A stretch of 29,969 nt of DNA, taken from assembly GCA_964592115.1 (NCBI GenBank), contig CAZQCP010000024.1, positions 1 through 29,969 on the forward strand. Direction: 5' to 3'. The position numbers were made by a program, and so were the translations under genes. Under the pieces are notes generated by a model that was given only the letters and a program-made list of their open reading frames with translations, searched no databases and had not been told where the DNA came from. This DNA is from Sva-07 sp964592115 (GTDB lineage: Bacteria; Actinomycetota; Acidimicrobiia; Acidimicrobiales; Ilumatobacteraceae). Of this stretch, positions 7,607 through 15,562 are shown in pieces. How positions within the stretch are numbered: the stretch's first letter is position 1; each line of letters starts with the position of its first letter.

Positions 7607-7623
7607 CCTCCAACCATTGGAGG
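7607..7623 (+). promoter_or_regulatory. Hairpin that hides the btuF ribosome binding site
   Basis: CCTCCAA (7607-7613) and TTGGAGG (7617-7623) form a perfect 7-bp stem with a 3-base loop. The right arm is the Shine-Dalgarno sequence of btuF, six bases before the GTG at 7630. This looks like the expression platform of the riboswitch upstream, acting on translation rather than by termination. Confidence 0.75.
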
Positions 7624-7629
7624 CAATCC

Positions 7630-8595
7630 GTGACACACCAGACCACTCGCCGGCGACTGCTCGGGTCACTCGCCGCTCTCGCCGTCGTCGTGGCGGCATG
7701 CGGCTCCGACGCCGATGATGCTGTCGGATCGCAGACCACCGACGAGGCATCGGACACGACGACCGCAACGGCGACCACCGACCCGGTCACGACCGACGGA
7801 GACGGCACCGGCACAGTCGAGCGGGTCGTCTCACTGAGCCCGACGCACACCGAGATGATGTTCGCCATCGGCGCGGGCGACCTGCTCGTCGCCGTCGACG
7901 AGTTCTCCAACTATCCGCAAGCGGCCCTCGACCTGCCGAACGAGCTGTCGGGCTACGAGCCGAACGTGGAAGCGATCGCCGGGTACGAGCCGGATCTCGT
8001 GCTCATCGGCGGCGACTTCAGCGGGCTCGGCGACCAGCTGGCGGCAGTCGGCATCGAGAGTTGGGACGGCCCGGCGGGGATGACGCTCGACGACACGTAC
8101 GCGCAGATCGCCGACCTCGGCGTGCTCACCGGACACATCGACGAGGCCGCGGCGCTGGTGGCGTCGATGCGCGCCGACATCGACGAGATCGTCGCCAACG
8201 CGCCGGAGATGCCTGAGGCGTTGACGTACTTCCACGAGCTCAGCCCCGACCTCTACAGCGCCGACTCGACGACATACATCGGCCAGCTCTACGCACTCCT
8301 CGGGCTGGAGAACATCGCCGACGAGGCGGGAGCACAAGCGGGCGGTTGGCCCCAGCTCAACGCCGAGTTCATCGTGTCGGCCGACCCCGATCTCATCTTC
8401 CTCGCCGACACGGTGTGCTGCGGCGAGAACCTGGAGACCGTGAGCGCCCGCCCGGGCTGGGAGGCGATGTCGGCGGTCGTCAACGGCAACGTCGTGGAAC
8501 TGAACGACGACGTCGCATCGCGCTGGGGTCCGCGCGTCGTCGACCTCCTCGCCGCGATGTCGGCCGCGGTCGAGGCCGCGCTCGTCGCGGCGTGA
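7630..8595 (+). CDS. btuF: Corrinoid ABC transporter substrate-binding lipoprotein
   Basis: A 321-residue exported protein. The N-terminus has arginines, a hydrophobic stretch and the lipobox VVAAC with Cys24, followed by an Asp/Thr-rich linker to about residue 60. The rest is a periplasmic-binding-protein fold of the BtuF/FepB type: VVSLSPTHTEMMFAIGAGD, SNYP, EAIAGYEPDLVLIGG, and near the end a C-terminal lobe with RPGWEAMSAVVNGNVVELND. Substrate is inferred from the B12 riboswitch upstream and the cob genes next door; the family also includes siderophore binders. Start GTG 7630 with a strong TTGGAGG. btuC follows after 22 bp. Confidence 0.88.
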   Translation: MTHQTTRRRLLGSLAALAVVVAACGSDADDAVGSQTTDEASDTTTATATTDPVTTDGDGTGTVERVVSLSPTHTEMMFAIGAGDLLVAVDEFSNYPQAALDLPNELSGYEPNVEAIAGYEPDLVLIGGDFSGLGDQLAAVGIESWDGPAGMTLDDTYAQIADLGVLTGHIDEAAALVASMRADIDEIVANAPEMPEALTYFHELSPDLYSADSTTYIGQLYALLGLENIADEAGAQAGGWPQLNAEFIVSADPDLIFLADTVCCGENLETVSARPGWEAMSAVVNGNVVELNDDVASRWGPRVVDLLAAMSAAVEAALVAA

Positions 8596-8617
8596 TCGCC
8601 TGACGATCGAGCAATCG

Positions 8618-9658
8618 ATGCAGTCCGATCGACGTGGCGACGTCGCGTGGTATGCCGGCACCTTGCTGGTGTTGGCGATCACGGTGCTCGTCGCCGCGTC
8701 GATCGGGCCCGCCGGACCGTCCGCCTGGCGGGTTCCGCTGGCGTTGCTCGACCACCTGCCCCTGATCTCGATCGACAGCGGGGTCACCGAGACCGAGTGG
8801 AACATCGTCTGGAAGATCCGCATGCCGCGCGTCGTGCTCGGCGGGCTGGTCGGCGGGATGCTCTCGATCGCCGGCGGCGCCTACCAGGGCGTCTTCCGCA
8901 ACCCGCTCGTCGATCCGTACCTGCTCGGCGCCGCCGCGGGAGCGGGTCTCGGCGCCACGCTGGCGATCACGTCGGCAGGCAGCCTCGTCGACTCGTGGCC
9001 GATCGATCCGGTGCCGGTGGCGTCGTTCGTCTTCGCCTTGCTGACGGTGGCGACCACGTACGTCGTCGGCGCCTCGTTCGGCGGGGTGCGCTCCGGCATC
9101 ACCCTCGTGCTCGCGGGAGTCGCGGTCGTGTCGTTCGTGACCGCTGTGCAGACGTTCATCCTGCAGCGCAACCTCGACCAGGTCCGCGAGGTGTTCCAAT
9201 GGATCCTCGGCCGGCTGTCCGGAGCGACGTGGGCCGACAACGTGCTGATCCTCCCGTACGTCGTCGTGAGCTGCGTCGTGTTGATACTCCACCGTCGTCA
9301 CCTCGACGTGTTCCGCGTCGGCGACGACGAAGCGGCGACGCTCGGCGTGTCGGTCGGTCGGACGAGGTTGGTCATCGTGATCGCGGCGACGCTCGGCACG
9401 GCGGCGGTCGTGTCCGTGAGCGGGCTGATCGGCTTCGTCGGCCTCGTCGTGCCCCATGCCGTGCGCCTGATGGCGGGAGCGAGCTACCGGCGGCTGATCC
9501 CGCTGTCGTTGACGGTCGGGGCAACGTTCCTGATCCTCGCCGACATCCCCGGACGCATGCTGACGAGCCCCGCCGAGACACCGATCGGTGTCGTGACCGC
9601 ATTCATCGGGGCACCGTTCTTCATCTACCTCCTGCGCACGAAGCAGATCGGGCGGTGA
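8618..9658 (+). CDS. btuC: Corrinoid ABC transporter permease, FecCD family
   Basis: A 346-residue membrane protein of the FecCD/BtuC family with many hydrophobic segments. Hallmarks are RMPRVVLGGLVGGMLSIAGG (about 69-88), the adjacent QGVFRNPLVDPYLLG, WILGRLSGATW in the middle, and the coupling region GLIGFVGLVVPHAVRLMAG followed by a C-terminal DIPGRMLTSPAETPIGVVTA. It forms the pore for vitamin B12 or cobinamide in the cytoplasmic membrane, working with the lipoprotein and ATPase on either side. btuD follows after 7 bases. Confidence 0.9.
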   Translation: MQSDRRGDVAWYAGTLLVLAITVLVAASIGPAGPSAWRVPLALLDHLPLISIDSGVTETEWNIVWKIRMPRVVLGGLVGGMLSIAGGAYQGVFRNPLVDPYLLGAAAGAGLGATLAITSAGSLVDSWPIDPVPVASFVFALLTVATTYVVGASFGGVRSGITLVLAGVAVVSFVTAVQTFILQRNLDQVREVFQWILGRLSGATWADNVLILPYVVVSCVVLILHRRHLDVFRVGDDEAATLGVSVGRTRLVIVIAATLGTAAVVSVSGLIGFVGLVVPHAVRLMAGASYRRLIPLSLTVGATFLILADIPGRMLTSPAETPIGVVTAFIGAPFFIYLLRTKQIGR

Positions 9659-9665
9659 CGTCGAG

Positions 9666-10442
9666 ATGAGCGAACTGGCCTTCGAGGAACTGACTGTCCG
9701 CTACGACGATCGGTTGGCGGTCCAGGGGTTCAGCGAGCGCGTCAGCGCGGGGGAGTGGCTGGCGCTGATCGGCCCGAACGGCGCCGGCAAATCGACGATC
9801 CTGCGCGCCGTCGCGGGGCTCACGAAGGCGAGCGGATCGGTGACGATCGACGGTCGGCAGCTCGCCGGCGTACCACCGCGGGAACGTTCGCAGCTCGTCG
9901 CCTATGTACCGCAGGAGCCGCTGATCCCCGACGACATGACGGCGTTCGACTACGTGCTGCTCGGGCGCACGCCGTACATCAGCTACCTCGGCGCCGAGTC
10001 GAGCGAGGATCGCGATGTGGTGCGCCGAGTGCTCGAACGGCTGGAGCTGACGTCGTTCGCAGATCGCTATCTCGGCGCGCTCAGCGGTGGCGAGCGCCAG
10101 CGCGTCGTGTTCGCCCGAGCGCTGGCGCAGGACGCACCGGTCCTCCTGCTCGACGAGCCGACGTCGGCGCTCGACATCGGCCATCAGCAACGGGCGCTCG
10201 AGCTGGTGACCGATCTCCGTCACGAGGAGGGGCTGACGATCGTGTCCGCGCTCCATGACCTCACACTCGCCGGGTCGTACGCCGACCGGCTGACGATGCT
10301 CGACGGCGGGCGGACCGTCGCCACGGGGTCCGCCCGTGACGTACTGACGGTGGAACGACTCCGCGACGTGTACGACGTGTCGGCCCGCGTCGACGTCGCC
10401 TCCGACGGCACCGTCACCGTCACCCCGCAGCGCAATAGGTAA
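9666..10442 (+). CDS. btuD: Corrinoid ABC transporter ATP-binding protein
   Basis: A 258-residue ABC ATPase of the iron-siderophore/B12 class. Walker A GPNGAGKS is at 36-43, the Q-loop near 82 (VPQEP), the signature LSGGE at 139-143, Walker B VLLLDEP at 159-165, and the switch histidine in SALHDLTLAG. It powers import through BtuC. It is the last gene of the riboswitch-controlled run btuF-btuC-btuD; a GC-rich hairpin follows the stop. Confidence 0.9.
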   Translation: MSELAFEELTVRYDDRLAVQGFSERVSAGEWLALIGPNGAGKSTILRAVAGLTKASGSVTIDGRQLAGVPPRERSQLVAYVPQEPLIPDDMTAFDYVLLGRTPYISYLGAESSEDRDVVRRVLERLELTSFADRYLGALSGGERQRVVFARALAQDAPVLLLDEPTSALDIGHQQRALELVTDLRHEEGLTIVSALHDLTLAGSYADRLTMLDGGRTVATGSARDVLTVERLRDVYDVSARVDVASDGTVTVTPQRNR

Positions 10443-10451
10443 CGGAAGGGG

Positions 10452-10467
10452 ACGGGCCCCGGCCCGT
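10452..10467 (+). terminator. Possible terminator hairpin after btuD
   Basis: ACGGGC (10452-10457) pairs with GCCCGT (10462-10467) around a four-base loop, ten bases after the btuD stop. It is followed by TGCTCGTT rather than a run of T, so it is only a weak intrinsic terminator candidate. Confidence 0.4.
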
Positions 10468-10486
10468 TGCTCGTTCACCGCGGGCG

Positions 10487-10492
10487 TACCAT
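10487..10492 (+). promoter_or_regulatory. -10 box of a leaderless promoter for the aldolase-family gene
   Basis: TACCAT ends exactly six bases before the ATG at 10499, which puts the expected transcription start on the A of the start codon. There is no Shine-Dalgarno sequence. The same hexamer with the same spacing precedes the FAD oxidoreductase gene at 25648. No clear -35 box is seen. Confidence 0.55.
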
Positions 10493-10498
10493 CACACC

Positions 10499-11278
10499 AT
10501 GAGCGAGTCGCCCTATCCGACGTTCCCGGGCGTCGAACCGTTCGACACGGTGCGCGAGCCCGACGCCGAGCGCGCCCACCGCAAGCGGATGTGCGCGATC
10601 GGCTACCGAATCTTCGGCGCGCTGCGCTGGGGCCAGCTCGGCGACGGGCACATCTCGGCGCGCGACCCGATCCTCACCGACCACTTCTGGCTGCTCGATT
10701 GGGGGATCCCGTTCCACGAAGCGACGGTCGACCAGCTCGTGCTCGTCGGACCCGATGGCCGGGTGATGGACGCCGACGGCAACCCCACCGGTGCCGTCAA
10801 CACGGCCGGCTTCAACATCCACGCACCGATCCTCGCCGCCCGCCCCGATGCGGTGTCCGCGGCGCACACCCACACCGCCTTCGGCACGCCGTGGTCGGCG
10901 AACGTCAAGCCGTTCCGGGCGATCAGCCAGGAGTCGTGCGCGTTCGTGTTCGACCAGGCGCTGTTCGACGACGAGGAGGTCGAGGTGTTGTCGTACGACG
11001 GCGGCAAGCGCATCGCCGCCGCGCTCGGCGACAAGAAGTTCTGCATCTTGCGCAACCATGGATCGCTCACCGTCGGTGGGTCGGTCGAAGAGGCGGTCGG
11101 CTGGTTCGTGATGGCCGAGCGTGTCGCCGAGGTGCACGTGAAGGCGCCCGAGGCCGTGGCGATCTCCGACGACGCGGCGGCCGTTGCAGCCTCGACGCTC
11201 GCCCCGGCGGCCACCGGCTGGCGTCTGTTCCAATGGCTGCAGCGCAGCCTCGTCGCCGACCCGACCGTCGTCGTGTGA
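10499..11278 (+). CDS. Class II aldolase/adducin family protein
   Basis: A 259-residue protein with the zinc-dependent class II aldolase/adducin fold (fuculose-phosphate aldolase, ribulose-phosphate epimerase and related proteins). Likely metal ligands are His123 and His125 in AAHTHTAFG and His187 in LRNHGSLTVGG; the GDGHISARD motif is at 48-56. The mention of a free-standing acyl or sugar substrate would be guesswork: members act on sugar phosphates, keto acids or have no known activity. The alpha/beta hydrolase gene begins 10 bases after its stop, so the two are probably cotranscribed. Confidence 0.82.
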   Translation: MSESPYPTFPGVEPFDTVREPDAERAHRKRMCAIGYRIFGALRWGQLGDGHISARDPILTDHFWLLDWGIPFHEATVDQLVLVGPDGRVMDADGNPTGAVNTAGFNIHAPILAARPDAVSAAHTHTAFGTPWSANVKPFRAISQESCAFVFDQALFDDEEVEVLSYDGGKRIAAALGDKKFCILRNHGSLTVGGSVEEAVGWFVMAERVAEVHVKAPEAVAISDDAAAVAASTLAPAATGWRLFQWLQRSLVADPTVVV

Positions 11279-11288
11279 CAATTCGGGG

Positions 11289-12041
11289 GTGGCAGGTGCA
11301 GGTGATGCGCTGCGCATCGAGGCGCGGGCGGGTGCCGAGCTGGCCGCGCTGCACGCCTCGGGTGTGTTCTGGGGGCGCGGCGTTCGGCGTGGTGATGGCC
11401 GCACGGTCGTCGTCGTGCCGGGGTTGTTCGGCAACGACATCTATCTCCGGCCGCTACGCGACTGGCTGCGGCGCATCGGCTACCGGCCGCAACGATCGGC
11501 GCTGACGATCAACGCCGGCTGTCCGAAGCGTCTCGTGAACACGATCGACGCCGCGGTCGAACACCACCTCGCCACCACGACCGGACCGATCGCCCTCGTC
11601 GGGCACAGCCGCGGTGGCATGCTCTGCTGGGCGTACGCCTCGCGCCTCGGTCCTCGCGTCTCGCACCTCGCCCTGCTCGGATCGCCTGCTCCCGCGGTCG
11701 CCGCACTCTTCCATCACTGGCAGACGTTCGCCCCCAACGCGACGTTCGCGCCGATGGGCGGCACCAACAACGCCGTCGCCGCGGCTGGTCAGCGGGCGCT
11801 GCAGCTCCTCGATCCCGACTGCAACGTCCCCGCCTGCCGGTGCGAATACGTCGACGACGTGCTGCGCCCACTGTCGCCGTCGACGAAGGTGCTGTCGATC
11901 GCCAGCCGAGACGACCCGATCGTGCCGGTGGCGGCGAGCGAGGTGCACCGCGGCGAGAACGTGCTCGTGCGCGGCAGCCACAGCGGGCTCGCGCACAACA
12001 AGGCGGTCTACGCGGTCCTCGCCCGCTTTCTCGCTGAGTAG
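11289..12041 (+). CDS. Alpha/beta hydrolase (esterase/lipase-like)
   Basis: A 250-residue alpha/beta-fold hydrolase. After a short N-terminal region come the strand and oxyanion loop VVVVPGLFGND (40-50), the nucleophile elbow GHSRGG with Ser107, a probable acid residue in SRDDPIVP (Asp208/209), and a histidine near the end (His231 or His236, in GSHSGLAHN). The wording PGLFGN and GHSRGG recalls small lipase/esterase-like proteins without a signal peptide, so it is probably cytoplasmic. Cysteines 178, 183 and 185 lie in a cap-like segment. The substrate is unknown. Start GTG 11289 has no good Shine-Dalgarno sequence. It ends 4 bases from the convergent EamA gene. Confidence 0.78.
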   Translation: MAGAGDALRIEARAGAELAALHASGVFWGRGVRRGDGRTVVVVPGLFGNDIYLRPLRDWLRRIGYRPQRSALTINAGCPKRLVNTIDAAVEHHLATTTGPIALVGHSRGGMLCWAYASRLGPRVSHLALLGSPAPAVAALFHHWQTFAPNATFAPMGGTNNAVAAAGQRALQLLDPDCNVPACRCEYVDDVLRPLSPSTKVLSIASRDDPIVPVAASEVHRGENVLVRGSHSGLAHNKAVYAVLARFLAE

Positions 12042-12045
12042 CTCC

Positions 12046-12936
12046 TCAACCGAACGCGATCACGCCGACGACGCCGACCAGCACCAGCGCGCTCGCCGCG
12101 TATTCGGCGCGACTGTGATGTTCGTGGAGCACCCACGCCGAGACCGCGAAGGCGATCACCAGCTCGACCTGCCCGAGCGTGCGGACCTTGGCGGCGTTCG
12201 TCATCGTCACGGCGACCGCCCAGCCGGCCGAACCGCACAGGCTGAGCACGCCGACGGGAAGCGCTTGCCGCCAGGCGCGGGCGACGCGGCCGATCTCGGC
12301 GAGCTCGGTCGCCGCCAGCTGGCTGCCGTTCACGAGCGTCTGCACACCGAGCATCACCGTCAGCGTCAAGAGCGCACGAGCCCACGTCGAGCCGTCACCG
12401 AGCGATGTCGATGCGGCGCGGATCCCGACCGCCGCCACGGCGAAGCCCGCAGCGGCGAGCACGCCCATCAGCGCGGCCGGATCGCTCGCCCGGGTGAGCA
12501 CGGACGTGATGCGCCCTGGCGCCGCCAGCCAGGCCACCCCGATCGTGCACACGACGACACCGACCCAACCACCAGGTTGCAGCGCCTCGCCGAGGGCGAC
12601 GGCCGACACGACGGCGACGAGCACCACCTCGGTCTTCGCGTACACGGTGCCGATGGCGAAGTCGCGCAGATCGAAGGCGCGCAACAGGGCGAGCGTGCCG
12701 AGGATCTGGGCAACCCCGGCGCCGGTGACGATCGGCCAGAAGCGCCACGGGATCGCCGGCACGTCGACGCCGACGACCACGAACGTCACCAGCGCGACCA
12801 CGACCGCCAGCGGGAATCCGTACAGGTAGCGGACGAACCCGGCCCCGTTCACCGACAGCGTGCGCCGCAGCAGGTGCTGGCGCGACGTCCGCAGGATCTG
12901 ACACGTCGCCGCGAAGAGTGTGATGGGGATCCACAT
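12046..12936 (-). CDS. EamA/DMT family transporter
   Basis: A 296-residue membrane protein with about ten hydrophobic segments in two halves, as in drug/metabolite transporter (EamA) proteins. Characteristic stretches are GVAQILGTLALLRAFDLRDFAIGTVYAKTEVV (written in parts: AQILGTLALLRAF and FAIGTVYAKTE) in the first half and SLCGSAGWAVAVTMTNAAKV in the second, with a glutamate-containing VELVIAFAVSAWVLHE near the end. The substrate cannot be told from the sequence. The ATG at 12936 overlaps the end of a 40-bp palindrome (12936-12975), and no Shine-Dalgarno sequence is seen. It lies 56 bp downstream of zwf on the same strand. Confidence 0.85.
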   Translation of the reverse strand: MWIPITLFAATCQILRTSRQHLLRRTLSVNGAGFVRYLYGFPLAVVVALVTFVVVGVDVPAIPWRFWPIVTGAGVAQILGTLALLRAFDLRDFAIGTVYAKTEVVLVAVVSAVALGEALQPGGWVGVVVCTIGVAWLAAPGRITSVLTRASDPAALMGVLAAAGFAVAAVGIRAASTSLGDGSTWARALLTLTVMLGVQTLVNGSQLAATELAEIGRVARAWRQALPVGVLSLCGSAGWAVAVTMTNAAKVRTLGQVELVIAFAVSAWVLHEHHSRAEYAASALVLVGVVGVIAFG

Positions 12937-12975
12937 GTCTCAAATATCGGGATCAGGTACCCGACATGTAAGACA
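12936..12975. repeat. 40-bp imperfect palindrome overlapping the EamA gene start
   Basis: Arms 12936-12951 and 12960-12975 pair at 13 of 16 positions: TGTCT at the outside with AGACA, and TCGGG with CCCGA next to the loop. The first base belongs to the start codon of the transporter. It is AT-richer than its surroundings. It could be an operator, a 5' hairpin, or a member of another REP-like family; only one copy is present here. Confidence 0.75.
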
Positions 12976-12992
12976 CTACCCCCCGTGGGACG

Positions 12993-14480
12993 TCAGCCCT
13001 GTGTGGGCGACGGTGGGTACCAGTGGTCGCCCGGATCGAGGATGTCGTCGGCGTCCGCGGGGCCCCACGACTCGCGGAAGTACGGCACGACCTCGCCCGG
13101 GTCGTCGAGCGCCGGTTGCACGACGCGCCACGTACCCTCGACGATGTCCTGACGGGCGAACCGGCGCAGCGAGCCGATCAGCGCGTCGCCGAGCAGGCGT
13201 TCGTACGCGTCTTGCCGCTCGCCGAGCGCGGCGGCGAAGTCAACGTCGATGTCCACCTCCTGGCTGTCGAGGTCGGGCCCCGGCGTCTTCGCCTGCAACG
13301 CGAACGTGACGCCGTCGTTGCTCCCGAGTCGCAGCCGGATCAGGTTGCGACCGGGTGCCGGGCTGCCCTTCTCGTCGAACAGCATCCGCGGCGGGCGTCG
13401 CAGTTCGATCACCGCCTCGGTCGCGCTCTGGGCGAGCGCTTTGCCGACCCGCACGTACCACGGAACACCCGCCCATCTCCACGAGTCGATCTCCAAGCGG
13501 GCGGCGACGAACGTCTCGACCGTCGACTGCGGATCGACACCGGGCTCGTCGCGGTAGCCGACGTACTGGCCACGCACGAGTGCCGAGGGCTCGATCGGGC
13601 GCATCGCCGCGATCACCTTCGCCTTTTCGTCCTGCAAGAAGCCCGAATCGGCGCCGGCGGGCGGCTCCATCGCCAGCAGCGACACCACCTGCAACAGGTG
13701 GTTCTGCAACACGTCACGGATCGCGCCGACGCCCTCGTAGAACGCGCCCCGACCCTCCACGTCGATCGTCTCCGACATCGTCACCTGGACGCTGCGCACG
13801 TAGTTCCGGTTCCACACCGGCTCCAGCAGCGTGTTGGCGAAGCGGAACACGAGCAGGTCTTCGACCGCCTCCTTGCCGAGGTAGTGGTCGATGCGGAAGA
13901 TGTGGTCCTCGGCGAAGATCTCGTGCAGCGTCTTGTTGAGCTCGATCGCCGACTGGAGGTCGCGTCCGAAGGGCTTCTCGACGACGATGCGGCCGCGCCG
14001 GTTGAGCCCGACCGACGCGAGCTTGGTCGCCACGTTGGGGAACATGGCCGGCGGGATCGCCATGTAGAACACGGCGACCCGTGAGTCGAGGCCGTCGAGC
14101 GTGTCCCGCAGCGACTCCCACGTGGCCGCGTCGGCGTAGTCACCCTGCACGAGGTCGAGGCGTGCGCACAGCGCGTCGACCACCTCCGGGTCAGGGTCGT
14201 CGACGTGGGTGGCGATCGACTCGCGGGCGTGCGACCGGAAGTTCTCGTCGGTCCAGTCGCTGCGGGCGACGCCGACGACGGGCACGTGCAGCGAGCCGGC
14301 GCGGGTCAGCTTGTACAGCGCCGGGAACAACTTGCGCGCCGCGAGGTCGCCCGTTGCGCCGAACAGCACGAGCGCGTCGGCCTCCGGTTGTGTGGACTGG
14401 ATCGACGCCGGGTCGAGGTGACCGGTGGCGGGCGGCGGCGGGTCGGCCGGGTCGTTGTCGTGGTTCGTCTCGTCGGTCAT
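12993..14480 (-). CDS. zwf: Glucose-6-phosphate 1-dehydrogenase
   Basis: Oxidises glucose 6-phosphate to 6-phosphogluconolactone with NADP or NAD, the entry to the oxidative pentose phosphate pathway. The 495-residue length is normal. The coenzyme motif GATGDLAARK is at 41-50, EKPFG at 168-172, and the substrate/catalytic motif RIDHYLGKE at 196-204. The first 35 residues form a Pro/Asp-rich extension. The ATG at 14480 overlaps the gnd stop by 4 bp (ATGA), so the two enzymes of the pathway are made together. An upstream frame to 14645 lies inside gnd and was not used. Confidence 0.96.
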   Translation of the reverse strand: MTDETNHDNDPADPPPPATGHLDPASIQSTQPEADALVLFGATGDLAARKLFPALYKLTRAGSLHVPVVGVARSDWTDENFRSHARESIATHVDDPDPEVVDALCARLDLVQGDYADAATWESLRDTLDGLDSRVAVFYMAIPPAMFPNVATKLASVGLNRRGRIVVEKPFGRDLQSAIELNKTLHEIFAEDHIFRIDHYLGKEAVEDLLVFRFANTLLEPVWNRNYVRSVQVTMSETIDVEGRGAFYEGVGAIRDVLQNHLLQVVSLLAMEPPAGADSGFLQDEKAKVIAAMRPIEPSALVRGQYVGYRDEPGVDPQSTVETFVAARLEIDSWRWAGVPWYVRVGKALAQSATEAVIELRRPPRMLFDEKGSPAPGRNLIRLRLGSNDGVTFALQAKTPGPDLDSQEVDIDVDFAAALGERQDAYERLLGDALIGSLRRFARQDIVEGTWRVVQPALDDPGEVVPYFRESWGPADADDILDPGDHWYPPSPTQG

Positions 14481-15505
14481 CGTGTTTGGTCCACCTGTTC
14501 GACGTGGCCGCCGAAGCCCGCCCGCATCGCCGACAGCACCTGGTCGGCGACGTCGGAGCGCCCTCTGGAAGAGAAGCGTTGGTAGAGCGCCGCCGACAGC
14601 ACGGGCACCGGCACACCCTCGTCGATCGCCGCGTGGATCGTCCACCGTCCTTCACCGGAGTCGCTGACGACGCCCGAGTACGCAGACAGCGACGGATCGT
14701 CGTGGAACGCCTGGGCGGTCAGGTCGAGGAGCCACGAGCTGACGACCGATCCCCGCCGCCACACCTCGGTCACCTTCGCCAGGTCGATGTCGTAGCGGTA
14801 GTACTCGGCGTCGTCGAGCGGTGCGGTCTCGGCGTCCGCGTCGTGGTCGATGGCGCCGATGTTCGCCTTGGCGAGCACGTTGAGCCCCTCGGCGTAGGCG
14901 GCCATCAGGCCGTACTCGATCCCGTTGTGGACCATCTTCACGAAGTGTCCGGCGCCGCTCGGCCCGCAGTGCAGCCAGCCGGTCTCCTCGGGCGTCGGGG
15001 GTTCGGCGGCGCGGCCGATCGTGCGCTCGACGTCGCCCAAGCCCGGTGACAGCGTCGTGAACACTGGTGCGAGCCGTTCGACCGTCGCGGTCGGGCCGCC
15101 GATCATCAGGCAGTAGCCGCGTTCGAGTCCGTACACCCCGCCGCTCGTGCCGACGTCGAGGAAGTCGATGCCCGCCGGCTCGAGGGCGCGGGCGCGGTCG
15201 ATGTCGTGGCGATACCACGAGTTGCCGCCGTCGATGATCGTGTCGCCGCGTTGCAACAGACCGGCGAGGGCGTTGGCGGTGTCGCCCACGAATGCTGCCG
15301 GGACCATGATCCACACGGTCCGCGGCGGTTCGAGGGCGGCGACGAGGTCGGCGAGCGTGTGTGCCCCGGTGACGCCGAGCTCGTCGACGAGCACGTCGAC
15401 GGCGGTGGGATCCACGTCGTGGACGACACACTCGTGGCCGTCTCGGTGGAGGCGGCGCACCATGTTCGCCCCCATGCGGCCGAGCCCGATCATGGCGATC
15501 TGCAT
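14477..15505 (-). CDS. gnd: 6-phosphogluconate dehydrogenase, decarboxylating (short form)
   Basis: Oxidatively decarboxylates 6-phosphogluconate to ribulose 5-phosphate. The protein has 342 residues, the short GntZ/YqeC-like form rather than the 470-residue form. The Rossmann motif GLGRMG is at 7-12, DGGNSWY at 92-98, SGG at 121-123, and the catalytic pair Lys190 and Asn194 lies in GHFVKMVHNGIEYGLM. Short forms usually prefer NAD; that is family knowledge, not visible here. The ATG at 15505 begins MQIAMIGLG exactly at the Rossmann strand, so it is preferred to the longer frame from 15559. Confidence 0.94.
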   Translation of the reverse strand: MQIAMIGLGRMGANMVRRLHRDGHECVVHDVDPTAVDVLVDELGVTGAHTLADLVAALEPPRTVWIMVPAAFVGDTANALAGLLQRGDTIIDGGNSWYRHDIDRARALEPAGIDFLDVGTSGGVYGLERGYCLMIGGPTATVERLAPVFTTLSPGLGDVERTIGRAAEPPTPEETGWLHCGPSGAGHFVKMVHNGIEYGLMAAYAEGLNVLAKANIGAIDHDADAETAPLDDAEYYRYDIDLAKVTEVWRRGSVVSSWLLDLTAQAFHDDPSLSAYSGVVSDSGEGRWTIHAAIDEGVPVPVLSAALYQRFSSRGRSDVADQVLSAMRAGFGGHVEQVDQTR

Positions 15506-15562
15506 GGCGACAGCCTGCCACGCCCGCCATGTCGTCGGACCGGCGTGCGGGTCGGGCATCGC

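Noticed and set aside
5947..8595. Very long open frame (882 codons) on the plus strand
   Set aside because: Most of it runs antisense to cobT, cobU and cobO in GC-rich DNA. Only the part from the GTG at 7630 has a ribosome site, a lipoprotein signal and binding-protein motifs.
12951..12960. TPP riboswitch fragment
   Set aside because: GATCAGGTAC recalls the CTGATC part of a THI box, but the CTGAGA part and aptamer layout are absent; the surrounding bases form a simple palindrome.
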